A stretch of DNA of 64,000 nt. It comes from Phycisphaerae bacterium. Its GTDB lineage: Bacteria > Chloroflexota > Anaerolineae > 4572-78 > J111. Positions 26,298 through 34,322 of the stretch are shown piece by piece; position 1 is the first letter of the stretch; each line of letters starts with the position of its first letter. The stretch is from the NCBI GenBank assembly GCA_028285035.1, contig JANQQF010000070.1:1-64000 (forward strand), in the 5' to 3' direction. A program made the position numbers and the translations under genes. The notes under the pieces are model-generated. The model saw nothing but the letters and a program-made list of their open reading frames with translations. It ran no database searches and was not told the origin of the DNA.

Positions 26298-26675
26298 CTA
26301 ATGAGGGTCCATTTTCTCGCCAACCCGCTTACGAAGTGAGGTTTCAACGGATCGGGCAGACTCACCACGCTCCAAACGACTGGCGACCTCTTTGAAATCA
26401 TTGCCGAGATCTTGACCTGATTTTTGGCTCGCCCGACGCATCGTTTGCGCCAATGTCTTCGAGTCATTCGTAACGGTTGCACTCGCCGAGGTATTCGGCA
26501 GATTTGTTACCGAGTCGCCGCCTTCTACAATCGCCACATTAGAGATAAGGCGTTCTAGATTTTGCCCTTGACACTCTGGACAAGTTGGCGTTTTTGTATC
26601 AAGGTCAGAAAAGCTACGAAAAAAAATCTCTACTTGGTTTTGACAATCATCACACTGATATTCATAAATTGGCAT
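26298..26675 (-). CDS. FmdB-type zinc-ribbon protein, 125 aa (copy A)
   Basis: MPIYEYQCDDCQNQVEIFF is the FmdB/CxxC_CxxC_SSSS start, with a second pair in PTCPECQGQNLERLIS; the four cysteines should bind one zinc. A C-terminal domain (~70-120) carries SGQDLGNDFKEVASRLERGE, clearly related to the tail of the second FmdB-like protein at 33939-34310. FmdB-type proteins occur beside amidase/formamidase genes and are thought regulatory. It lies between the PurB-like lyase and the DinB gene. Confidence 0.88.
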   Translation of the reverse strand: MPIYEYQCDDCQNQVEIFFRSFSDLDTKTPTCPECQGQNLERLISNVAIVEGGDSVTNLPNTSASATVTNDSKTLAQTMRRASQKSGQDLGNDFKEVASRLERGESARSVETSLRKRVGEKMDPH

Positions 26676-26695
26676 GTTCTATGTCCTTTATCGTA

Positions 26696-28087
26696 CTAAC
26701 GGTCTTCTTCAGTCAAAAAAGGCAAGTCGCTTTGCCGATCCTGAGTTGTGAGATGTACGACCCGATCAACAAATTCAGGGCAGAGGCCAAGCTGCTTATG
26801 ATAATCAAAGAGAGCGTCAACCTCAGACTTGGTGAGATGAGTCATAAGTTGATCATTGGCCAAAATTGCTGATTTTAGCGGCAAGCCTTGCTCAAACGCC
26901 CTCATTGCAGTCGTATACACCCATTCGTGAGCCGTTTGCTTACCAACATTTTCAGCCAAACGAAGCATAACGCCTTCAGAAAGAACATATCCTTGGGTGG
27001 CCTCTAGGCTAGCCATCATCCCCTCCACATCAATCTCAAGATTGGCGCACATCACCTTGCTCAAACGTAGTAGCGAACCCACCATTAGGCACGTCGGGCC
27101 AATCAGCCCCCATTCAGCTTTCCAAGAACGGGCATCCCGCTCATGATCGTGAACCAAATTCTCATTGAGACAGGCTGCATTGTGCCGGATTAAACGGGCC
27201 AAGGTCCCTAAATGCTCTGAAATTTCAGGGTTTCGTTTGTGCGGCATGGTGATGCTGCCCACTGTCCCCGTTACGAATCCCTCACGCACTTCCCCAAACT
27301 CAGGTCGTTGTAAGGTGTAAACTTCATGACCAACCTTATCAAACGTCGCCGCCACCATGGCCAAGATGTTGATAAATTCAGCGGGCGTATCACGAGTGGA
27401 TATCCAGGTGATATCGGGGAGGCGCAAGCCTAATTTTTCGCAAAATCGCTCCTGAAGGGCTAATCCCTTTGCCCCAAATGATGAGGCTGATCCCACGCCA
27501 CCTGCTAATTGCCCTTCACCGAGTCGTTTCTTCACATCCTTGAGACGTTCCAAATGGCGGCGAATTTCACGGAGCCAAATGGCGACCTTAAAGCCAAAGG
27601 TGATGGGTAAACCGGGTTGACCATGGGTTCGTCCTGGCATAGGGGTATGTTGGTGTGTTTGGGCGAGTGTCAACAAGGTCCCTTCTATCTCTCGTAAATC
27701 TCGAAACACGATCGCCCATACTTTCAGTATAGCCAATGACAACCAACTATCCGTAATATCTTGTACGGTCGCCCCATAGTAAACCCACTCACCTGCCTCG
27801 TCATTACACAATCGCTTTAAGAGCCGAATCAATCCTAACGTCGAATGCCCCGTCTCTTGATAGCCCGCCCGCAAATCCTCCATTTTCAGAAGGCCTACAT
27901 CACAGACTCGCCTAATTTCCGGGGCAACATCTGCTGGAATGATATCGAGTTCAGCTTGAGCCTCGGCCAGCGTCGCAATCACGTCCAGCCAGCCTTGCGT
28001 GCGTGGTACATCATCAAAAATAGCCCGCATTTCATCGCTGCCCCAAGCATCCTTATAAATTTGTGAGTCGATCATATGTGTGGGCAT
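26696..28087 (-). CDS. PurB/PcaB-type lyase of the fumarase/aspartase superfamily, 463 aa
   Basis: The superfamily signature GSITMPHKRNPEISE lies at ~residue 280-295, with GRTHGQPGLPITFGFKVAIW and DITDSWLSLAIL also typical of adenylosuccinate lyase/3-carboxymuconate cycloisomerase relatives. Such enzymes release fumarate from N-succinyl compounds or catalyse related eliminations. There are no purine genes nearby, so a role in purine synthesis is doubtful; I infer a dedicated step in this cluster. Its ATG overlaps the end of the upstream ASL-like gene by one base (28087), suggesting coupling. Confidence 0.85.
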   Translation of the reverse strand: MPTHMIDSQIYKDAWGSDEMRAIFDDVPRTQGWLDVIATLAEAQAELDIIPADVAPEIRRVCDVGLLKMEDLRAGYQETGHSTLGLIRLLKRLCNDEAGEWVYYGATVQDITDSWLSLAILKVWAIVFRDLREIEGTLLTLAQTHQHTPMPGRTHGQPGLPITFGFKVAIWLREIRRHLERLKDVKKRLGEGQLAGGVGSASSFGAKGLALQERFCEKLGLRLPDITWISTRDTPAEFINILAMVAATFDKVGHEVYTLQRPEFGEVREGFVTGTVGSITMPHKRNPEISEHLGTLARLIRHNAACLNENLVHDHERDARSWKAEWGLIGPTCLMVGSLLRLSKVMCANLEIDVEGMMASLEATQGYVLSEGVMLRLAENVGKQTAHEWVYTTAMRAFEQGLPLKSAILANDQLMTHLTKSEVDALFDYHKQLGLCPEFVDRVVHLTTQDRQSDLPFLTEEDR

Positions 28088-29610
28088 TAAAAGTCCTTCT
28101 GGTAGGCCTCTGGCAAATGACCAGCAATCTGTTGAGCCGTCTTTAACAGGTCCGTTTTAGCCGTTTCTAAGCGTGTGTTTGTTCCTCGGTGCCAGACCGT
28201 CGCCTCAGTATGTGCCGTTTGAAATTGATTGATCATCGTTTGCACCGATGCAGGCGCTGCTCCGCCCAACCCTGTTCGGCTATTAACAATTGACGATGGG
28301 TGCAGTACAGTGGCAATAAAATCATTCGACAAGCTTAAGGGCCGCTCGATAATTTCTTGAGCGGCTGAATCAAGGATCTCTGCAGTCAGAGGTTGGTCGC
28401 TCTCTAAAGCAAAACGAACACTATGACCGACGATGCGATGGGCTGTGCGTGTATCTAGCTGACACTGTTGCATAATCACCTCAACTAAATCAGTGCCCCC
28501 CCCAAAGCCTGTTTCCGCCCGTTTGAGCATCATCTGACTATTGATCGTTAAGCCTGATACAGTTACTGCTAAAAGTTGAACAGCCTGTCGAGCGTGCTCC
28601 AAAGCTTGTGGCACCTGGCCATAAATAAAGATACGATTGTCCACTTGACCTGATGGGGTAGCCCCCAACGCCATCACGCTGGCAAGACGTCCGGTCATCT
28701 CCCGAGCCACGCCCCTAACAAAGGACAAGCTGTAAGGGTTTTTCTTTTGGGGCATAATCACGCTAATGCGAGAGTGACGATCTGCCAGGGTAACAAAATT
28801 AAATTCGGCTGTTGCCCAAATTTGTAAATCTTCGGCCAAGCGATCGATGTTGACCAACATCGCCCCAATCATCCCCATAACCTCAACGGGAAGATCAGGT
28901 TGCCACATCGCATCACGAGTTTGCATCACGACGCCATCAAACCCTAGCAAATCAGCTAAATAGGTTCGATCTAAGGGGAGTCGGGAGCCATTGGTGCTGC
29001 CCGCCCCGGCTGGACTGAGATTAATACGTTCGAACACAGCCCGTAAGCGGGATAAATCTCGGGTCATCGGCTGCACAAAAGTTAACAGATAATGGGCCAG
29101 TGTGGTCGGGTGGGCTGTTTGGAGATAGGTGTAGTCGGGCATAACGGTATCTAGGTTGTCTTGAGCCAAATTAAGCAGAGATTGCATCAGGTAAAGTAAG
29201 GCTTCGACCAAGGTTAATAATCGTTCACGAGCAACGATGAGATAGCCTAAGGTAGACACCTCACGGCGGGGTCGTCCCATCTGCAACCAGCCAGCTATGG
29301 CTGGCACCTTCTGACGTAACACATATTCTCGATTGGAGTAAGCATCACCCTGCGCTGGATCAAAAGGAAAGGTATCGCCAGATAGATGATGAAACTCTAG
29401 TAGTGCGGCCAAAAGCGGCTGGCTTACTTCGGGCGAAATCAACTTCATTTTGGTTAACATAATGGCGTGGGCTAAATCTGCCAGACTCATGCCCTGATAA
29501 AGCAGTGGCCCATCCCCTGCCTCCAGAGCGAAGGCAGAGTGAATCAATTCAGGGGCTGGCCCTTCAGTTAGACGATCACCAACCCCTAAATGACCTGCAC
29601 CCTCAGCCAT
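28087..29610 (-). CDS. Argininosuccinate-lyase-like enzyme, 507 aa
   Basis: The superfamily signature is SVIMPQKKNPYSLSFVRGVA (~residues 277-296), and PAGAGSTNGSRLPLDRTYLA is close to argininosuccinate lyase. ArgH cleaves argininosuccinate to arginine and fumarate. Here the N-terminus is divergent (EGAGHLGVGDRLTEGPAPEL), the length exceeds the usual ~460, and no other arginine genes are near, so I doubt it is the housekeeping enzyme. It overlaps the ComA-like gene by 8 nt and the PurB-like lyase by 1 nt. Likely a C-N lyase acting on a cluster-specific substrate. Confidence 0.84.
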   Translation of the reverse strand: MAEGAGHLGVGDRLTEGPAPELIHSAFALEAGDGPLLYQGMSLADLAHAIMLTKMKLISPEVSQPLLAALLEFHHLSGDTFPFDPAQGDAYSNREYVLRQKVPAIAGWLQMGRPRREVSTLGYLIVARERLLTLVEALLYLMQSLLNLAQDNLDTVMPDYTYLQTAHPTTLAHYLLTFVQPMTRDLSRLRAVFERINLSPAGAGSTNGSRLPLDRTYLADLLGFDGVVMQTRDAMWQPDLPVEVMGMIGAMLVNIDRLAEDLQIWATAEFNFVTLADRHSRISVIMPQKKNPYSLSFVRGVAREMTGRLASVMALGATPSGQVDNRIFIYGQVPQALEHARQAVQLLAVTVSGLTINSQMMLKRAETGFGGGTDLVEVIMQQCQLDTRTAHRIVGHSVRFALESDQPLTAEILDSAAQEIIERPLSLSNDFIATVLHPSSIVNSRTGLGGAAPASVQTMINQFQTAHTEATVWHRGTNTRLETAKTDLLKTAQQIAGHLPEAYQKDF

Positions 29611-30442
29611 AAGGTTCCACAGCCTCTAATTGAGAAGCAAAATGACGAAACGTTTCAAAGCGTAGACCGCAACGTAATGCTTCGAGTCCCAATATATCCC
29701 GGGGCTTAACATTGCCCAGATTGACATTTGGTCCACATCGCACAATAAGTGCAGCCTGTTGCTTTTGACCCGGTGCTTCCCAAATAATATCCCCCCGGCT
29801 GTCGCCTAAACAGTTGATAATTGCAATCATCTCATCTTGTCGAATTGTCCCATCCCCATCAAAGATACCGATGCCTCGCCCAGACTCTCTGGCTTCGATA
29901 ATGACTTTATCTGCCCCAACCGCTAAATCGCCCGCAATCTGATCACAGAGTTGGGAGGGGGGAATATAGATGGATGGATCTTTTTTGCCAACCTCAGTGA
30001 TAACTTTCAATCCCGCATCCAAGGCGCGTTTTATGGCCTCATCACGTACCTGACGGGACATCGTAATCGTTCCATCAGAAATTTCAATAGCTGTAAACTC
30101 CAGGGCCCTAGCCCGTTTGAGGTATTGCGGATAAACGCCCTCAACCAACGTGGCCTCCATCAACGTACCACCTGGGTAGATATCAATCTGATGGGCTCGG
30201 ACCATGCCAATTTTGCGTCGCAAATATGTTTCATCTAAAAAGACTGAGGTGCCAAAACTCAGCTTTATTTGGTCGATATAATCACCGGCCATTTCCAATA
30301 GGTCTTCTGTAGCCCGTAGCCCTTGACAACGATCCAAGACCATGGTCAGGCCTTGGTGACGAGATCGGATAATGGGTCGAGCTTCGGTTAAATCAGGAAG
30401 CAGGTTCAGCCAAGCTTTCATCGTTGGGTAATATTTCTCCAA
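29603..30442 (-). CDS. ComA-like (phosphosulfolactate synthase family) TIM-barrel protein, 279 aa
   Basis: Matches the ComA fold: GDYIDQIKLSFGTSVFLDETYLRRKI split at its core (IKLSFGTSVF), DIYPGGTLMEATLVEG, FTAIEISDGTITM, GLKVITEVGKKDPS and DKVIIEARESGRGIGIFD. True ComA adds sulfite to phosphoenolpyruvate in coenzyme M synthesis; relatives occur in plants and bacteria that make no coenzyme M. No comB/comC partners are visible. It overlaps the ASL-like gene by 8 nt, so the two products probably act in succession. Substrate unknown. Confidence 0.82.
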   Translation of the reverse strand: MEKYYPTMKAWLNLLPDLTEARPIIRSRHQGLTMVLDRCQGLRATEDLLEMAGDYIDQIKLSFGTSVFLDETYLRRKIGMVRAHQIDIYPGGTLMEATLVEGVYPQYLKRARALEFTAIEISDGTITMSRQVRDEAIKRALDAGLKVITEVGKKDPSIYIPPSQLCDQIAGDLAVGADKVIIEARESGRGIGIFDGDGTIRQDEMIAIINCLGDSRGDIIWEAPGQKQQAALIVRCGPNVNLGNVKPRDILGLEALRCGLRFETFRHFASQLEAVEPYG

Positions 30443-30450
30443 ATTGATTT

Positions 30451-30570
30451 AGGAGTTACGCAGTTGACAAGAAATCCTCTATTTCGTAACGCAAATTGCT
30501 TATTTGCGATCAGTTAGTACGCCTTGATGTTCGCAAGTAAACAACTTGCGCTACGAACTGCGTAACTCAT
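30451..30570. mobile_element. MITE-like element, copy 2, ~120 bp, overlapping a gene end
   Basis: AGGAGTTACGCAGTT (30451-30465) and AACTGCGTAACTC (30556-30568) are the same terminal repeats as at 25540-25660, the right end slightly eroded. TA precedes the left end. Inside, GCAAATTgcttATTTGC and CGCAAGTaaacaACTTGCG are variants of the copy 1 palindromes. It supplies the last codons and stop of the gene ending at 30551. Confidence 0.8.
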
Positions 30571-31450
30571 TATTGATTTCAACTAATTTTCGTAAGGCCC
30601 CTTCGACCTGAGCCAAATCTGCCCCCCAAGGTACAACAGCTCGATTCCCATCAATCTCAACATGCTCTTCCAATAAACAACATTTGATCAGCGACAATCC
30701 GGCCTTATCTTGGGGCAATTTCCGAGGGCACATTTCAACACAAGGGGCGTCATCCCCATAAAAATGGCGATGAATTTGTCGGCTTCGCTCACAGGCAATC
30801 ATTGTCCAATCCTGGCGGGCTGGGCGCTCATCAAGAAAGTAGGTCGGCACCGCAAAGTCAAGACCAGAGGCTCGACAGGGAATCAAATAGGCGGCCGCAT
30901 CTTCGGCTTGACCTGCTAAATCCTGAAATGTAATATCTTCAGTGATCAACTCGATCGGGGGTAGGCCAGCCGCATAAGTTAAGACATGAGTGGCCAGACG
31001 TCCCAATTTAGCCGGAGCGGGAGGCACAATGTCGACAATCTTAATCTTGAGGGGGCGAGGGTGGTGAATAAAGTTAACGTGCCCATCCATACCATGTACA
31101 ACCAGCGTTTGGGTTGAGTCTAGGCCTAAGGCCCTTGCCTTTTCACCCAGAGCGGTGGGATTACCCGTATCAACTGTCGTATCCTCAACGTTAATACACG
31201 TATCAGATAAGGCCAAGACAGACACATCTGTGATCGGACTAAAGAGTGGCCCTTCACTATCACGGCTCACGGCTGCTACGGTACACTGGTCTGCTTGCTC
31301 CAAGACCACATATTGAGTTCGACGGTAGGAATCTTTACCCTGTAGGTGGTTAACAATGGCTTGCTCAGTCATCGGACCTTCATAAGGTTGGACACTGACG
31401 TGGCGATAAGGCAAAGGCACTAAATTGTAAATAGGTTGTTGATCTGACAT
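30551..31450 (-). CDS. Cys-containing protein of unknown function, 299 aa, C-terminus formed by a repeat
   Basis: I do not recognise the family with confidence. It is soluble, with no signal. The N-terminal half has YNLVPLPYRHVSVQPYEGPM and a VHGMDGHVNFIHHPRPL segment rich in His. The C-terminal half carries cysteines in IPCRASG, IACERSRQIHR, CVEMCPRKLP and IKCCLLEEHVEI, which may bind metal. It lies 9 bp downstream of the ketosynthase and upstream of the ComA-like gene. The last five codons and stop (ELRSS-stop) are encoded inside the MITE-like element, so the original end is probably altered. Confidence 0.75.
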   Translation of the reverse strand: MSDQQPIYNLVPLPYRHVSVQPYEGPMTEQAIVNHLQGKDSYRRTQYVVLEQADQCTVAAVSRDSEGPLFSPITDVSVLALSDTCINVEDTTVDTGNPTALGEKARALGLDSTQTLVVHGMDGHVNFIHHPRPLKIKIVDIVPPAPAKLGRLATHVLTYAAGLPPIELITEDITFQDLAGQAEDAAAYLIPCRASGLDFAVPTYFLDERPARQDWTMIACERSRQIHRHFYGDDAPCVEMCPRKLPQDKAGLSLIKCCLLEEHVEIDGNRAVVPWGADLAQVEGALRKLVEINNELRSS

Positions 31451-31459
31451 AGATTTCTC

Positions 31460-32698
31460 TTAATTCAAATGGCGGAAGGCCAGCGTGGCATTATGCCCAC
31501 CAAAACCAACCGAGTTAGTCAAGGCAACCTCTAACTTGGCCGAACGAGGCTTGAGAGGGACATAATCCAGATCACAGCGAGGGTCGGGCGTTTGATAATT
31601 TAGAGTCGGTGGAAGAGTTTGGGTTTCGAGGGCTTTGAGGCAAGTAATGGCCTCAATAGCCCCCGCCGCTCCGATCAAATGACCTGTCGTTGCTTTGGTA
31701 GAACTAACGGCTAAATGATGCGCATGCTGACCAAAGGTTTTTTTGATCCCAGCCGTCTCACTGGCATCATTGTGAGCCGTACCCGTCCCGTGCGCATTGA
31801 TGTAGTTGACGGATGTTGGCGATACTTGGCCTTTATTCAGGGCCATGAACATCGAGCGAGAAATCCCCTCTCCCGTCTGAGAGGGTGAGGTCATATGCGA
31901 GGCATCGGAGGTTGAGCCATATCCAGCCAATTCGGCATAGATATATGCGCCACGCTGCTGGGCATGCGCCAAACTTTCCAAGACCAATATCGCGGCGCCT
32001 TCACCAATAACACAACCTTCTCGTTCATCGTCAAAGGGGCGACAAGCTTTTGCCGGGTCACCATTACCTACAGCTAAAACGCCCATCGCCTCAAATCCAG
32101 CCATGATCAGGGGCACCAACGGTGCCTCTCCCCCACCACAAATCATCACCTCGGCATCCCCGCGCCGAATGACCTCTGCCGCCTGGCCAATCGCATCGGT
32201 ACCCGCCGCGCAGGCCGTCATCGGGGCCATGCTTGGCCCTTTCAAACCCAACGCAATGGAAACTTGACCCGCTGCCATATTCTGGATCATCATCGGGATT
32301 AAAAAGGGACTCACCCGTGGCCGGTCTTTTATTTGCAGCACGGCCATCTGCTCTACTGTGGTCGTAATTCCACCAAATGCAGAGCCAATATAAGCCCCGA
32401 CACATTCTGGTGAAATTCGAGCCAGGTCAAGTTGCGCATCTGCAATCGCTTCTCGGGCGGCAACCAAGCTGAATTGGATAAAGCGATCCAACCGCCGAGC
32501 TTCTTTTCGGCTAAAATGTTGCTCGGGAGAGTATCCTGATACCTCAGCTGATATCTTTACCGAGTGGTGGGTCGTATCAAACCGTTGGGTATGGTCAATG
32601 GCCGAGTTGCCCGCCAACATCGCTGCCCACGTATCAGCCACATTAAGTCCACTCGGCGTAATGGCCCCTAACCCCGTAACAACGACTGTCTTACTCAT
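31460..32698 (-). CDS. Beta-ketoacyl-ACP synthase II (FabF)-like ketosynthase, 412 aa
   Basis: A complete thiolase-fold ketosynthase with the Cys-His-His triad in MTACAAGTDAIGQ, NAHGTGTAHND and KATTGHLIGAAGAIEA, and the C-terminal NSVGFGGHNATL. It would condense an acyl thioester with malonyl-ACP. No ACP, reductase or transacylase is beside it, so it is a lone KS in a nitrogen-metabolism-like cluster. Start at 32698: its ATG overlaps the TGA of the glycosyltransferase as ATGA, showing translational coupling. An upstream start at 32722 would lengthen the overlap. Confidence 0.9.
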   Translation of the reverse strand: MSKTVVVTGLGAITPSGLNVADTWAAMLAGNSAIDHTQRFDTTHHSVKISAEVSGYSPEQHFSRKEARRLDRFIQFSLVAAREAIADAQLDLARISPECVGAYIGSAFGGITTTVEQMAVLQIKDRPRVSPFLIPMMIQNMAAGQVSIALGLKGPSMAPMTACAAGTDAIGQAAEVIRRGDAEVMICGGGEAPLVPLIMAGFEAMGVLAVGNGDPAKACRPFDDEREGCVIGEGAAILVLESLAHAQQRGAYIYAELAGYGSTSDASHMTSPSQTGEGISRSMFMALNKGQVSPTSVNYINAHGTGTAHNDASETAGIKKTFGQHAHHLAVSSTKATTGHLIGAAGAIEAITCLKALETQTLPPTLNYQTPDPRCDLDYVPLKPRSAKLEVALTNSVGFGGHNATLAFRHLN

Positions 32699-33918
32699 TC
32701 TACTTCCTCTAACGTTAAACATTTTTGAGACACTTGATTTGACACCACATCAGACAAAATAGAATGATAAAATGAGGCGTGACCGACAGCCGTTCTATGC
32801 CAACTAAATTTTTCAGCCGTGTGTGGACCAGCCATAGTTAACCGTTGTCTTAGCTGCGTGTCGGTTGCCAAATCATAGAGGCCGTTTGTGATCGCACCCA
32901 CATCATGAGGATCAACAAGCAAGGCGTTTTCTCCGGAGCTTAAGTATTCACGGAAAACGGGCAGGTCAGAGGTTAGCACGGGGATACCAGAGGCCATCGC
33001 CTCAAGGACAACCAAGCCCCACCCTTCTTTCACCGAAGGAAAAGCCAGCACATCTGCCGCTTGATATAAAAGAGGAATCTCATGATCGGCCACCACCCCT
33101 GGGAAAAATATATCCTTATCAACCTGAAGTCCAGTCTGCTCAAGAATCTCAAAAAATTCAGTGCGATACGGGGTGTAATCCAGTACGGTGTCGCCGCCGA
33201 CTAAAAATAAAACCGGCTTCAAACCTTGACTCACCAACTTGGGATAGACCGCTTGAAATGCTTTTAGCAATCGAATACTATTTTTTCGAGGCTCGACCCC
33301 CCCAATATTCAAGAAGACAAATTGGTCATTGAGGCCAAAATGAGCTCGGGCTTGAGAGCGGACAGTTGGCGTCACAGGCTGAAAACGATCCAAATTCACG
33401 CCGTTATAAATGACGGTACTGTTTACCTGAAACTCATTCGCTAAACGATCTTGCCAGTAACGACTAACAACAATCCGTTGATCGGGCCGTTGGATCGAGT
33501 TATTTTGACAGGTTATGAGGGCGGGGCTGGTAAAATCATCGACATGATGCACCGTGCGAATAAACCCAGAGATCACGCCTTCCTCGCGCAATTGCCATAA
33601 GGCATTAGCCGAGACACAATCTTGGACGTGGTAGATATCAAACGAATCAGGCGGATAATTTAACAGGAACTGATAATACGTATCGATATAGCGTCGAATG
33701 CGGTCATCCAAATCCTCCTGGTCAACCGGAATAAACTCGCACGGAATGATCGTGAAGGGGGCTGAGGTCGGTCGAAAAAATTGACCTTGTTGATCTTTAC
33801 CTAAGGCAAAAATGTGTACGGTGTGACCCAAGGCTTGCAGATGTTCGGCCAGGGCTAACGTATGGACCACACCGCCTCGGGGCTTGGTCGAATATGTAAA
33901 AATAGCAATGCGTAACAT
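32695..33918 (-). CDS. MSMEG_0565-type glycosyltransferase (GT4), 407 aa
   Basis: A GT-B glycosyltransferase: RIAIFTYSTKPRGGVVHTLA at the N-terminus is close to the MSMEG_0565 subfamily as I know it, and the C-terminal half has FLNIGGVEPRKNS, VADHEIPLLYQAADVLAFPS and KEGWGLVVLEAMASGIPVLT. That subfamily belongs to the conserved MSMEG_0565-0572 (Nit1C) neighbourhood. It would transfer a sugar from a nucleotide donor; the acceptor is unknown. Coupled by ATGA overlap to the ketosynthase. Confidence 0.88.
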   Translation of the reverse strand: MLRIAIFTYSTKPRGGVVHTLALAEHLQALGHTVHIFALGKDQQGQFFRPTSAPFTIIPCEFIPVDQEDLDDRIRRYIDTYYQFLLNYPPDSFDIYHVQDCVSANALWQLREEGVISGFIRTVHHVDDFTSPALITCQNNSIQRPDQRIVVSRYWQDRLANEFQVNSTVIYNGVNLDRFQPVTPTVRSQARAHFGLNDQFVFLNIGGVEPRKNSIRLLKAFQAVYPKLVSQGLKPVLFLVGGDTVLDYTPYRTEFFEILEQTGLQVDKDIFFPGVVADHEIPLLYQAADVLAFPSVKEGWGLVVLEAMASGIPVLTSDLPVFREYLSSGENALLVDPHDVGAITNGLYDLATDTQLRQRLTMAGPHTAEKFSWHRTAVGHASFYHSILSDVVSNQVSQKCLTLEEVE

Positions 33919-33938
33919 GGGTGCAGACCTCCTTCCTC

Positions 33939-34310
33939 TTATTTCTCAGATGATTTTGGGGCCGGTTTGGCTTCTTTTTTCTTGGCTTCCTTAACCGCCT
34001 CTTGTAACTCTTGGGGGCTATCGCCTGCGGCCACCCGTTTGGCTACCTCTTCAAATCCTCGGCCTGGATCAATTCCACTTTGATCATAGGTGCGGCTCAT
34101 ATTTTCAACCGCCCGCCGCGGGTCAACCGCACGTAATTCGCCACTGTCTGAAGAAGATTTGCTACGGACCAATCCTGGTCGTGAAATCAGCCGCTTGAGA
34201 TCAGCACTATGACAATGTTTGCACTGAGGCTCGTTGGCTTGCGCTTCAGATCGAACAAACAAATCAAAAATCCGGCCACATTCATAACATTTGTATTCAT
34301 AAATTGGCAT
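33939..34310 (-). CDS. FmdB-type zinc-ribbon protein, 123 aa (copy B)
   Basis: MPIYEYKCYECGRIFDLFVR and PQCKHCHSADLKRLIS give the Cys-X2-Cys pairs of the zinc ribbon. The C-terminal part has SGIDPGRGFEEVAKRVAAGD, paralogous to copy A at 26298-26675, followed by a Lys/Ala/Pro-rich tail. It lies 12 bp downstream of the FdrA-like gene and 20 bp upstream of the glycosyltransferase. Two such proteins in one cluster suggest a conserved regulatory or metal-handling role. Confidence 0.88.
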   Translation of the reverse strand: MPIYEYKCYECGRIFDLFVRSEAQANEPQCKHCHSADLKRLISRPGLVRSKSSSDSGELRAVDPRRAVENMSRTYDQSGIDPGRGFEEVAKRVAAGDSPQELQEAVKEAKKKEAKPAPKSSEK

Positions 34311-34322
34311 ACGTCCTCGCTC

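Noticed and set aside
28087..29610. Housekeeping argininosuccinate lyase (argH)
   Set aside because: It has a divergent N-terminus, extra length, no other arg genes and tight coupling with cluster genes.
29603..30442. Coenzyme M biosynthesis (ComA proper)
   Set aside because: No comB, comC, comD or comE homologues are nearby and the organism does not look methanogenic, so only the fold family is claimed.
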